64,000 bases of DNA, taken from assembly GCA_008933995.1 (NCBI GenBank), contig WARS01002853.1, positions 388,620 through 452,619 on the forward strand. The letters run 5' to 3'. Below the pieces are notes generated by a model. It made no database searches. It was not told where the DNA came from and was given only the letters and a program-made list of their open reading frames with translations. How positions within the stretch are numbered: the stretch's first letter is position 1; every line of letters starts with the position of its first letter. Positions 24,530-36,800 of this stretch are shown one piece after another. Position numbers and translations under genes: made by a program. This DNA is from Datnioides undecimradiatus. Lineage: Eukaryota > Chordata > Actinopteri > Lobotiformes > Datnioididae.

Positions 24530-26900
24530 GCCGACTCATGGATTTATTTAAGCATCTTGGGTGTATTTAACACAATTGCCTCATGTTTTAAAGTTAAACG
24601 TAACTACATAGTGTAGAAACTACATAATATGCAGAGAGGGTACATGAATTTGTTCAGATCATGCTGGGATGAAGTGAGTCAATAAAGTAGCGATGTTAAT
24701 TATCGTGATACTACACGCGATCTCATCTTGCGCGCTTTGCATTGTTGGTAGAAGAAGGTAACTGTCACACCTAAGGGCCCCCGGTACGGTACGCCATGTC
24801 ACGCCACGCCACGCCAGTATTCGGTCGGTAAGTCTGGATTTTCTAATTAAATATTGTCGAAGTCTCAGCCAAATGTAGTTTAATGTCTTGGAAGTCACTA
24901 CGTAACGTTAATGTTAAATAAGTGCTGTGAGCGTATTTGCTCGCGCTATTTTATCACCATGTTTCATTTGAATTTTTGAGCGGGAACCGTTCGTGTTACA
25001 TTCAACTTAACTTTGCGGCGCTCCTTAGTCTTCTGTTTGAATTGGTTTGCTAACTGACTGTTCAGTTACGTTGTGTGTTAACTGCACTGTGACCATAGCG
25101 TTAGTGAGATTTGGCCATCGAGCAGCCTCCGCTAATGTCATTAGCGGCAGTAAGTTAGCGACCCCCCATTAACTGGTGTGCGTCTGCTCTGTCTGAAGCA
25201 GTGGCAGCAATAATCACGTAGCGATGGCCTGCCACTGCTTAACGTACATAATGGAAACTCTTTATCTTTTTTTGGGATACAAGCTGCTGGCTTTGCACAG
25301 TCAGCCCATGGAACATGGTTACTCTCTGTTCTCATCAGAAGGCAAAAATCACATTAATTAGTTGATATTTTACAATGGTTTATGCTAGTTTATGCAGTGT
25401 ACCTAAATAAAGTTGCCGGTGAGTGTACGTCTAATTTATGTTTATTGAAATACAGTTTTGTAATGCATAGATTATTTTTTTCCTGTTTTGCTGCAAGAGA
25501 CAATTCAAGTCCCCACCATACCGCAGAGTCAGCTGATGGATGGTGGACTCAAATTTTTGTGGTGAGACGAGCGTTGTATTTGCTCTTATAGTTAGATATA
25601 ATGCATTATAGATTTTTTGTAAATTGCTCAGCACATGCATACACACACATTAACACATCTGTGCAATCCTAATACAACAACTCTGTCATAGGTTCAACTT
25701 TTACCTGTATATATTGTCAGACAAGTGATTTAATGTAATTAGTTTAGCTGATGTGGTCTACTTGAGTGGACTATTTTGTGTTTCTGAGCGTTTCGGATAT
25801 TTTACCCCAGTCATGTACGGAAACAGATTGGACAAAATATTGAAAAATGTTCCAATACAGTACTCCATCACACTAGCACTGTTATTTAATTCTAAGTATA
25901 GCTATCATTTATCACCTTTTTGCGATGATTTGATGTGAAGACAACGCTGAACAAGCAGTTCCTGCGCTCAGGAGGCGTGGCTTCTTAGAAGAAGAAATCT
26001 GAGAACACAGCTTGGACTTTTTTGTCTGTGTATTTTAAAATGTAGCCTGCTTTGAATCATTTTTAGGATCTCCAACCCCCTATTTAATCCTTCTTTGTTT
26101 CCACTTTCACAGTGGGCCGAATTACTACAGTGTTTTCAGTGACTTCAAGTGGGCATCAGCAGCATGCAGAGATACTTACTGGTTTTTAAGTAGATTCACA
26201 TTCTGAAGCACTATAAGATTGAACATGAACATTATAAAATAAATCCAATTCAATAATGTGCATGCAAGATGCCCATGTACTTTTAGAACGTGGAATGCAC
26301 TGTTAATTCATTTAGAATGAATATGTGGTATTCCAAAACCAGTGCGTTATCAGTCAGAGTAAGCCTTACATTTCAGTTTACATTGTGTCCTTATAGGATC
26401 TTGTGTCTGAGAGGGATTACTGGACTCACGTTAATGCACATTTGAAGAAAAATATGGTTGCTAACATGTATGTTCTTGGATTTAAATTTTCAAACTAACA
26501 TTTTAGGATCCTTTTAAAATCCCTGAAACCCAGAAAACACAGGTTTTTTCACTTGAGAATTTTAAACCAGGAATTGGCGTGTCGGCCACCCTACGCCTCC
26601 AGATCTCTGCTTCAAATACGTCTGATATTATGACATTGGTAGGATGCTCAACCCAGCAAGCGTACTGGTGTTGCTCTAAATGACCTCAGATGTAATGAGG
26701 CACAGTTTGGCAAGCAGCTGTTAAATTAGAACACTTTCTCTAATGTACCAAGCAGAGCAATCAACGATTTTGGTGCGAACTTCACACCCATAACTGGCTC
26801 AATATATAAAAATCTCTAATGCTGAAGGTCGTTTAAATGGGGCAGTGCAAAACTGACTCCAGTTGACAGAGCTGTCATAGAGTGAAATAATCTCCTCTCT
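24530..26900 (+). other. 5' region of the CACTA-like element, no clear exon
   Basis: Open frames are short here. A CpG-containing segment near 24,760-25,160 could be a promoter or untranslated first exon, and 25,493-25,560 is preceded by a pyrimidine-rich AG that could be an acceptor. Nothing can be assigned to a domain. Confidence 0.35.
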
Positions 26901-26949
26901 CTGCTCAACCAAAATCCTCTAAACAGGCCATAGAGAAGGATGGACCTTT

Positions 26950-28835
26950 GAGTTCTGCATATCAGCGTCAAGCAACCATACCAGGCAAAATTTAATGTTG
27001 TTGAACCGCCAGATATATTTTGGATGCAAAAGAGAACAAAACATTCCAGTATGTCCCCATCCTAGAATCCCTGCAAGTGCTGCTGAGTAGGAATGATATT
27101 GTGTACAAGATAGTTGAAGCCAATCACGAAACACCAAAGAACAGAGACTGGAAAAGAAATTGTGTACAGATCTTATAAGGATGGTGCATTTGGGGAAAGA
27201 AATAATTTGTTGTCCTAGGAGGAACCTAAGTTTATCCACTGTGGCCACAGTATTTTGAGGTCTGTGACACTTTGGAATGCCTCCATGAAACCCCACAAGA
27301 AAAAGCTTTATTTAACAATGTGTTAGGGGACTGAGTAACCTTCCCCCAGGGTCTCATTCTAGTTTGTCCTCAATTTTCCTGGCCATTTTGTGTAAAACGA
27401 ACAACATAAAGTCATTTGGTTATGACAAGGTTTTGCGTGAGCCCTAATACGACCTGAGGTCTTTGGAAGTTGATGGCATTTTGTCCCCAACTGAACAAAT
27501 CACTAAAATTTACAGTGCAGACTATTGCTGCTGACAATTTAGGAACTTTATGGAGATAGCAGGTTTTGTGGAGAACTTTACAGGCTACTTTTTGGTTTTT
27601 GTACCAGCACCAGCTTCGAATCATTCAATCATGAGGTTAGGTCAGGAACTTTCAGCCTCAGAACAAGCCACATGAAAACCCATGTCAGAGCAGCGCTGAA
27701 TAGTGGCAGTAGCTTTTTGGAGTTAAGAGCCTTGTCCTTTTGCTGGAGCACTGTCTCATTTTCATGTTGTCCATTGGCTACCTCTGAGCACGTGCTCATG
27801 ATCTTTTAAAGGCATTGTACCTGTTGAAATAGCAGGTGCCTCACATTACTAATATCAAAGAAGTATATACATGGATGGCATAAACAGTTCCATTATGCAT
27901 TTCTCATACAAATGGACAGACAAAACAATAAGCCTCGCCCTTTTGAAATCTTTCAAGCAAGGAAAACCATAGGGGCAATGCCCATGAAAATTAGACTTAT
28001 TGAGGTGCTCCATTTCAATTGATCCCAAGATTCTGAACATGGTATTTATGGCGGAATGTGACTGGATCTAAAACAGATTGTTGAGCTAGTAGTTGCCCCA
28101 GTTCTGATCCGCGAGTCTACTCGCTTACCTTGAGAGCAAAATTTCAGATCAATAAACAAGGTATCAAGAGGTGTTTCCCAACAAAAAATTGCTGCTCAAA
28201 CACCACTACATAGAACATTACCCACAACTGATACAACTTTTGGGGCCTCTCGTGGGACTTTGGACCATCAGGTTTGAGGCAAAGCACAGTTTCTTTAAAA
28301 AAGTAATGAAACACACCAGTTGCTTTAAAAACGTGCCCCTTGTCTCTGGCTGTGAAACATCAGATTATGATTGGTTATCACTTGTCATCTCCAAATATTG
28401 ATAAACCAGTGCTGGATGTATCAGGTCTAATCACTGTCCCATTAGATGTTTTGAAGGAAGGCTAAGCTCAAGCTTTTTAAACAGAGATCCTGATGCATCC
28501 TGAAATAAACCTAACAACGTTTGGAGCAAGAGAATAACTTCTAGACCAGAGCCTTAATGTGGCATATGGTTCTGAGGGTGGCTTGCCTGAATTTGGGGAA
28601 ATCCATCAAATATGCATTTTGCAGCAGAGACTATTTTTTGTGTTGAAACTACTGTGTGGATGGTATTGTGAGCATTATGGAGCCTTTCAGCTGACTCCAT
28701 CTCCAGCACGAGAACTTGCTCTTATGGAAATCTCCGAACTGGTTGATGAGTATCCACTGGCTGCCTATGTAGTTCGGGGGTGTGCGGATGGTGACCTCGA
28801 AGAGATCAATCTGTGTGTTCTGGTAAGGTAATGTA
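26950..28835 (+). pseudogene. Degenerate transposase-like gene, EnSpm/CACTA-type family (teleost multicopy)
   Basis: Ordered protein-like blocks appear on the plus strand in changing frames. They are YVPILESLQVLL near 27,050; SNLPPGSHSSLSSIFLAILC continuing to KSFGYDKVLRE (27,322-27,447); DLRSLEVDGIL and QLNKSLKFTVQTIAADNLG (27,450-27,540); GFVENFTGYF (about 27,565); LLLKHHYIEHYPQLI followed by GPLVGLWTIRFEAKHSFFKK (28,185-28,310); and GLPEFGEIHQICILQQRLFF (28,583-28,650) running to a donor, TGG|GTAAGG, near 28,829 after a frameshift in a G run. I recognise the order from a multicopy fish family that I associate with transposases of the EnSpm/CACTA group. At least four frame changes and several stops make it non-functional. 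The assignment to EnSpm is from memory and is weaker than the family recognition. Confidence 0.6.
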
Positions 28836-29160
28836 AAAATCATGGTTGTGTTGGGGGACACTAGAAGACAGTCAAAAAAAAAACACCTTGTCTTCTCTGC
28901 TGTCACATACTAATGTGCATGGGAAACCCTGGACACACTAACTGGTGTTTTTTTTGTTTTGATATTAACTCAATTTAAACACTTGTGACAAATTGACATG
29001 GCATGTCTGTTTTTCTTTCACAGTTAAGTTGTCAGATTCTTAAAAGTATTAGTGTTTTAACAGTAAAAGATGAGATTTGGTGATTAACAATATCTCTTGT
29101 TATAAAACTGATTCTAATTACATTTTCTTATTCTTTCTTAACAGACAGTCAAGTGAGACC

Positions 29161-32015
29161 ATGACAACTCAAGCTATTCTCAGAGTTATCCTTGGACCAG
29201 ACCTTAGTAGTCAGGGTCATGTTTTTCTGCTGGTCTGCCTTCAACTTTAATGGCTAGACTAGAACTAACATAAAGACTCAATGTAAAATAATGGAACCCT
29301 TCCGACTGCAGTTCATGGACACCCTTTTTGGCAACGAGTTCATGAACTTAACTTCAATGGAAGAAATACAAGACAAAGCGACACTCAAGTTGTATATACA
29401 CATCCTGCCAACCTCAAGACCCAAGGTAGTCATGGTTTTCTCCTTTTCATCAGCCAGTAACCTGATGGCCTCATCCTCTTCTGGTGACCTTTGTGATTCT
29501 TTCATCTCCGGAGTCTCGTCATCAGAGCTTCATGGCCCCAATTTGTTCTGTGTTCCCCTTTCCTCTGATCACGGAAATTAAGCTTGAGAAGACCCATGTA
29601 GCTTTCAAAGAAAATGGGATGCTTCTTATCCCTGATCCAAAGCTGAAGTCCGACATATTAGAGGGGTTGATCCAGGAGGTAGTCAAGTACACAGTTTATC
29701 TCAAAGACAGTAAGTTGTGAAGTTGCAGAGCACTCATCCTGAAACATCCATGTTTAAGAGAAAAAGGCTCACCCACTGGCTACGAAGGATGGAAGATGAG
29801 CCTCAAATACAAGTTGTCAAACTACCACACACATCTCCGGAAAGTAGGATGTCCTGAAGTATGTGTGAATTCTTTGAAATATAAACCAGCTGAAAGCGAT
29901 TCCTAACTTTTGGCGTTAGAAGCCAAAGAGGGGTGAAGTGGAATACTGCCCTCTTTTCACTTGGAGAATGTGCCCCGAATCCCTGGAGAAGATGAGGATC
30001 GAACTCCTTTCAGATGTCAAAAAAGCGCAACAACAGAGACAATTAAGCTAAAATGGACAGAACATTTGCATTAAGAAGACAAGAAGTCATTTGTGATGCT
30101 CCCATGATCAGCAATGTACAAGAGAGATGGCCAGCTCTTTTTGATGCAGTAAGTAAATTTAAAAATGATGCTCTGTTCTGGTTGTGTCATAGATAATGTG
30201 TTCGCCAATGTAAAAGTAATGCTCGACTTCATTAGGATGCGTTTCCAAATATTCCTGCTTAGAGGCAGATGATTAACCATGCACAGTGCATGCCATGATA
30301 TGGCGGGCAGGTGTAGTTTTGATGTTAGAAATGACTTCTAAAATCTGTGGGCTGTGCCATTATTTAAAATAATTTCATGTTGTTTCAGATAAACGCAGAG
30401 TTTAAGCGCATCACAACCATGCCTCTACAATCAAGGTTTCTGTCGCAGCTTGACCTTCTCTCTGAAAGTCTGCTGAGAGTGTTTTACTACAAAAGCGATC
30501 AGAACCCAGGGCAAAAAGCTGAAAGACATAGCTGCCATGATGACAGTAAGAACTTTTAACTCTAAATTGTTTAACTGTAAATTGTATATGCATTGCATTA
30601 GGTCAGTAAAAGATTTATATGCATCCATTGCAAAGCTGAACTCTCTTTACCTGTGAGTACTGATTCCACTGAAAGGACCCAGTCATTTTTATTATGCATT
30701 CACTGTCCCACTGTGAAATTTATCTTTTCAGTCAGTCCATAAGGACAGGTCCTAACGGGTAGTTCTAATGTTGTTTTATAGATACTGATGTCACATGCTG
30801 ACTGTTTTAAAAAAAGTCAGAGTTTTTGTCTTTGATCACTTTCTTCTGTGCTACTGAAAATTTGAGTTCAAATATCTCTATTTTCTTTGTTATAATTCTT
30901 AAGGATGACATTGATGCTGGAAGGGAGTCCCTCATTAAAGGACTCTGCATCTATCTGAATGAGAATCCCAACGTCTTGGTGAAGGAGTACATGGTGAGTG
31001 TTTTGTGAGTAGATTGTGGCTTTGCTGCATTTCAAAGCGTGTTGGTTAACCGTAACTGATCCCTCGCTTGGACTGTTTAGGTCCATTTGCCCTCTGTATC
31101 ACCTTGGCAAAGTGTTTCCAGTGCATGGATTAAAACAAATGGTCCAAACAGTCCACTTTTTCCTCCATAGTTCCCCATTATGAAAGTGAAAAACCACCTA
31201 TTTTGACCCGTCTGCCACCGAGCTAAAAAATATCGTTTCTCTTACATTAGGGATTACACCAGTGTGAAAACACTTCAAATTTGTGAATCTAGTGAAATAA
31301 GGAAAATTCCACTATCTTCACCACTGCATTGACCCCTCATCTGACAAGGGCAGAATTGGGACTGGGATACAGCCCTAAGAGTAAATAAAAGGGTGAATGA
31401 TAAAATCATCCCAGGAACATGAAAACGCTTCCTGAAAAAAATGAGGTTGAGAATTCAATCTTTACATTTGATCTGGAAGTTATGTCTGTTTTTTGGGTTT
31501 TTTTTCTCTCAGAAATTGACCATCAATGGCAGCATGGCAGGGCATTCTTTGGCTGTAGTACTCTGCTATGCTACTTACGTGGGTTTAAATAAATAATAGC
31601 ATTAGAATTGCTGCATTCAAAAGGGATTTTTTTTAATTTTATTTTTATTTTTTTTAAAAAGCTTTAAGAAATGTTTTATCTTTAACTAGGACATGACTGA
31701 GGCCACTGCACAGAGTGCCATCGAGAAAACAACAGTGGGGATCTATGTTACCAGAGAGACACCAGGCAATGACTTCTCTGACGTTGGCATCATCGCCGGT
31801 GTGGTTCTTCAGATCTGGATAATGTGGCCCTTACCTTGATCTTGCTGTTTGGACTTTTCTACTCTTTGAACATGAAGTATCCGTCACAGCTCCGTTACAC
31901 TTTGGAAGTGATTCAAAAAGTCGCAATGGGTTGGATCACGACTCAACTCGAGGAAAGCCCAAAAGCAATGACAAAACTGCTCAATGGAGAGCTCACTGTT
32001 GTGCATGTCATTTGG
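29161..32015 (+). pseudogene. Degenerate SAMD3-like multicopy gene
   Basis: Exon-like blocks with splice borders follow the transposase-like gene. An ATG at 29,161 (MTTQAILRVILGPDLSSQ) comes first, then FRLQFMDTLFGNEFMNLTS (29,302). An acidic/serine stretch leads to KENGMLLIPDPKLKSDILEG, and YEGWKMSLKYKLSNYHTHLR follows near 29,780. MDRTFALRRQEVI to RWPALFDA ends near 30,149. INAEFKRITTMPLQSRFL occupies 30,389-30,545 and DDIDAGRESLIKGLCIYLNE 30,903-30,992. Last are MTEATAQSAIEKTTVGIYVT (31,693 onward) and LFGLFYSLNMKYPSQLRYTL. Introns have GT/AG-type borders. The order matches fish genes commonly labelled sterile alpha motif domain-containing protein 3-like. At least five frameshifts or stops show it is dead. 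Its biochemical role is not known to me. Position directly after the transposase-like gene, inside the same inverted-repeat bracket, suggests it is an accessory gene of that element. Confidence 0.65.
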
Positions 32016-32019
32016 AGGT

Positions 32020-33817
32020 TGAATTTCCGGGGAACAATCAGCAACCCCACAACAAATCACAGCATCCATTGTTAAGTCTACTAACAAAAAAAAAGTGTCA
32101 GTCAGTTTATACTTCTCCTTCACCAAGTGTTTATTCCTTAACTGCCATGTGGACGGGGCCAGTTTTTTCCCCTCTTCCTCTCCTCTGTAAGTTCTCTGAT
32201 TGGCAGCATTCTTCAATCTTGGTTTCTATCTGCTTTACATGTGAAGGGTAGAGGAGCACTGTATACGTCTAAATAGTGCCATCATGGCCATGTGAAACAG
32301 GATGTTTAGTTTAATTAAGTTGGGTAAAAAATTTTTCCAATGCCCATAAAAGAATACTACTTTTAAGAACACAGCTCAGACATGGCTCTTGTAGGGATAA
32401 TTTTTCTTCATGTACAGGCCCTACCTGTGGGACCAGAGATGTGTTTAGGTTAGATGAAACTTTAACCTTGTGTAGAATATTTCAAGTTCAACTGCTGTTA
32501 CAGTTCCTACAACAGTATTGCTTTACTTGTATAAGTGACACTTGAACCGTTAATCTTGGTTGATGACCAGATTCTTTTTTTCTTTTTTTTCTTTTCTCTG
32601 GCATCTTTCAGATTGTGGAGACAAAACCACAGTATTTATTTTGTGCACTTTTTGTATTTGGGTCTGTAGATTTCAGTTACATGTATTTTGAGGCAGTTCT
32701 CAAGTGTGTCTATTTGTAGCTGCACTCGCTGTATGTTCATAGCTGGAGTTATGTAGGACATTTTATTCATAAAAAATATACTTTGCCATGTGGGCCGAGA
32801 TGGAGAGACTGTGCACAGTCCTAAATAGTCCCTGGGGCCATGTGAGAAATGGAATGTTTCAGTTGTAGTAAAAAAATTTTTAATACTTTTTAAGAATGCT
32901 GTTTTGAACCAAGATGTCACAGTGAGGTCAGTGTTGGAATTTTTGACACTCACTGTCCTGCTGTTTATCCTATGGCACTCTAAAGGTTGTGACATGCAAC
33001 TGTTAATTTTTATTTTTACTTGGGTTAAAAATGGGTAATGTTAATGATTAAGAGAGTTGATAGAAAGGTATTAGACATTTAAATAAATGATTGCTGGAAT
33101 GGCAATGGTAACCAACGTTTTTTCATTTCAAATCAGTTCTATAGTTGCATCGAATTGTTTACAGTTACAATTGTTATTTAATTTAATCTTGACAATAGAG
33201 ACCTTGAACATAATGTTTGTATTGTTCTCTTTGAAGATGGTTGCCTGTAACCTTTTTCAAAAGGTCTAATTCCGTTCTGTGACTGAGTTGGTAAAACAAA
33301 AACTGACAATACTTGTTCTGTAGATGTATTACAGTAAAACAGTAATGTCAGTTCGAATTCTTGATCTACTGTCTGCAGTGAAATTAGACATTTTTATTTA
33401 CCGAAAGGTTACTAATGATTTACTGAGCAGCGATCTTCAGAGAACAATACCAACAATCTGATTTAAAGGCCTTCATTGTAAAATTGTGTAATTGACGCAG
33501 AATATAATACTACTAACATAATACCAAAATAGCGTGTAGTATTTAAAAACCAAACAGTGATATTAAATTAAAATAGTATAAAGTTATTGAATATTGTTGA
33601 AATAAAGTGATAAAATTGTGATGGATTAACATGTTTCCAAGAGCTCCAAATTACTTTATCAAAACATGTTTAATCACACTGTATCAACACAAAATACACA
33701 GGTTTATTGAACATGAACCAACATGTTAATTTAACTCAATTATTTAAGTTGGTGCCAAAGCAAAACATCTGTGTGCAACCAATGTCCACCTCTTGATTAA
33801 TTTAAATCCAACATGTT
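32020..33817. other. 3' region of the CACTA-like element, no exon seen
   Basis: Low-complexity AT-rich DNA with short unsupported frames. It would be the 3' untranslated and subterminal part of the element if the bracket is real. Confidence 0.4.
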
Positions 33818-33826
33818 CTTTTTTCA

Positions 33827-33829
<3 letters not shown>
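33818..33829 (-). repeat. Right terminal inverted repeat
   Basis: Reverse complement of 24,511-24,522. It is immediately followed by (GT)n then (AT)n. Confidence 0.5.

Positions 33830-33879
<50 letters not shown>
33828..33879. repeat. (GT)n(AT)n compound microsatellite
   Basis: About 7 GT units are followed by about 18 TA units at the right end of the putative CACTA-like element. Confidence 0.95.
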
Positions 33880-33885
<6 letters not shown>

Positions 33886-33899
33886 AGACCTTTATTATT

Positions 33900-36800
33900 A
33901 ATTAATATTAAGTATTGGATTTACACCCACTTCTGGCTGTCAGACATGGTTAATATTTATATTAAATATTAGAATTAAACTTATATTTAATTCAGCCTGG
34001 GGCACCACCCCTCAAGAAAAACTGCCAATTACTCAAATCAGTCTGGTCTGAAGGTTGCTTCAGAGTTCTTCCCTCGTGTCCATTCAGCAGCTGAAAGAGA
34101 AGGAAAGAGGAGTAGGATCTACAGAGTATCAGTGGTATTGTACCTGCCAAAGACTAGAAGACTAGACTAGTAGACTAAAAGACCCATCTCTGGAACAACC
34201 TGTTTACCCTGTGGTGCAGAGGTATTTGCTGTGCCACAGAAAGGCAAATAAATGGTCAACCTTTCATGAATTTGAGGTAGAAGTTCAAAAGTCATGGTAG
34301 AAGCCCACAAGAACCAGGAACCGGATTGTTTGGCTGGTGTTTTGACATATGGCAGGGTTCGAGGACAGGGAATGCCTCATGTCTATGATAGATTCTCACA
34401 AAGACAGACGTACACTGATGTGTATCGCTTGACTGAGGACTGCATACCCTTTGCCCAAAAGGCGATGCCCAAACATGAACATACATCACCACACACTTCT
34501 GGTCTAGACATTGTTTTTCAGGAAAACCCTGCAAACTATGCTTGTAATTTAATAAGCACTTTTAGGTATTAAGCTCTCAGGTGTATTTTGCTTTAGTGCA
34601 TATCCTAATAGCTTCAGTTTAAATATGATTCATTCTGTAGTACTTACAAGTCTCTTGGATCCCTCACACACATCAACATATTATCCCTTCATAGTCACTG
34701 TTCAATGAGAAACAGTGACATGATCTGAAACAAGAAGTATTCTTTTGCATCCTGCAGCCATTTGATCCTAGAGCCATTTGATCAGATCAGCACTGAAGGT
34801 TTCACCGCAGCAGGAAAACATATTCCTACATCTGAACTTGTCTTACACAATTCAGCATTTCATTTCCGCTCGAGTGGCATCACTGAGTCTCTCTTCTGCC
34901 TGCAGCAAACATCTACAGCTCTTTGAATTTGCCACTGAGGATGACCGTTGTTGCTGCGACTGCCATCACTTTAGAAACATTCGCACACATTTTTTCTCAA
35001 AAGGTTTGGCTGAGGCACAAACCGGCAGGATTCATCTGGGAATATGTCTTCATATTGATCTATCTCTGAGATAGAAGGAGAACTAAAAAATACTAATAGC
35101 TGTGTGTGTGGCTGTTGTAATCGAGTGTATTGTGTATTGTACTTGAGTTCCAGTTGCTGTCTTGAAAAAACAAACCAAAATCACACAGAGCTGGAGAGTT
35201 GCCAAGCAAAGAGTTGTGTAAGTTTGTGCAACATCATTATCATTAATTATCCTTTGTAAATGTGTCCAAGCAGTGGTTGTGTTGCACGGATGCTACAGCA
35301 TTCATTCATCGTATGTGAATATGTCCTGTATGTGTGTGACTGCTGTATGACAGGCAAAGAGCCTTCTAGGATCCAGCAGCAAGATGATAAAAGGGGGTCA
35401 CCTTGGGAGAACCCAGGGCAAAGCAGCAGCAGGGGAACCAGAGCCCTGCAGGATCACAGCACAGGCAGCCTGCCACCTTGAGCTGCAGTCCTGGATGAAT
35501 ATACTGGACAGGCATTGTCTTTCTCATGCACGCACATGCGTGCACAGTATGCTCTCTTCATGGATTTTGGAGCCATCTGAAAAATGATGAATGTGAGTGA
35601 AGGGCTATTGTGCAGTTATAAGTGCATTAGGGGCTTTCATATACGCAGCAGCTGGTTATTTCAATTCAATTGTTTCCCTTTGAATGTGGTCCAACTGGGC
35701 AAATGAGAACACAGCAATAGCTTTGGACAAAAACACTCTGATTAAGACCTCATCAAGAGGGTCAAAATCAACGTGACCACAGCTAGAAAACACAGTGCTG
35801 CTTGACGGCTGATGCTGAAGCTGTGTGTTTATTTTTGGAATAAGAAATGAGAATGACGCAGCCCCACTTAGTGACTTTGACTGATGTTTTCCCTCCAACA
35901 TGAGGTGCTCGGATGGTTGGTTTTTGCGCAGTGACATGAGGATCAGTTTCAGATGTCATTAGAAGATGAGTTTATTGACTCTGAAAACCCTCTCACCTCT
36001 TTTCTAACAAAAACACCAACGGGTGTCTTTTATGTGGAACCTTTTGGTCAAAGGTAAACTCTGCTCAAAGGTGACAAAGGCAGAAAAGGAATCTAAATAT
36101 ACATCAGGTTTGGAGGTGATGAGTTTTGTGTCCAATCAATCATTTTCCTTTTATAACACCTTTTTAAAAGGAATAAATATGGAGTTGCAGACACATTTAT
36201 CACTGGTGCTCAGTTATAAAAATTAAAAATGTTATGCTTGCGCTTGTCTTGGGAATTCTTAGTTTTGATTTGGGAATTACTGATCTTGACCTGGGATTTC
36301 TTGTGCCTTGCAAAACAATGACTATGACTTTTCTGACTGCTGTGAAAATGAGTACACGGCAGTACTGTGGCTGTGCATGATGGAGCATGTATGGCCTACA
36401 TGTAGCTGGCATGCTTTAATGATAAGTGCATGTCTGCATCTCCTTTGCAGCGGTGACTGTATTGCTCACACACTTGGTATCCATCCATTCATGGCGAAAT
36501 CAGTATATGGGCTGTGAATACTGGTTCATAATTGACCTCAGCTGCTTACCTGAACTTGACCTGATTACAGCATCTTTGCAGATAGTGTATCTTTTACAGC
36601 ACATCTGGAATGAATCAGATTTCCTGGACTTGCAAGCCTTGCATTATTCAGAAGGTCAGTGTCTTTTCCCTGAGAGTTCCCCCCCCCAGACATGTTGTAT
36701 ACTTAAAAACCCCAGTGTTTTTCCTGGGGATACAAAATTCAGTTTCCACAGCAAAATATTAAAGTGGCTCTCGAGCTGCCTAGTGGGACAGTAGCTGTTC

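Larger units (their letters stand above)
24511..33829 (+). mobile_element. Putative 9.3-kb EnSpm/CACTA-like DNA transposon (degenerate)
   Basis: A perfect 12-bp inverted repeat, CACTGAAAAAAG, starts at 24,511 and recurs inverted at 33,818-33,829. Just inside the ends the two sides stay loosely similar (GGATTTA...TTAA). Between them lie two decayed multi-exon genes on the plus strand: a transposase-like gene (about 26,950-28,835) and a SAMD3-like gene (29,161-32,015). CAC-starting termini are the hallmark of the CACTA/EnSpm group, and I recall the first gene family from that type of element. No convincing 2-3 bp target duplication is visible, but the 3' end abuts a GT/AT microsatellite that could have erased it. 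A chance 12-bp match in AT-rich DNA is the main alternative. Confidence 0.5.
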
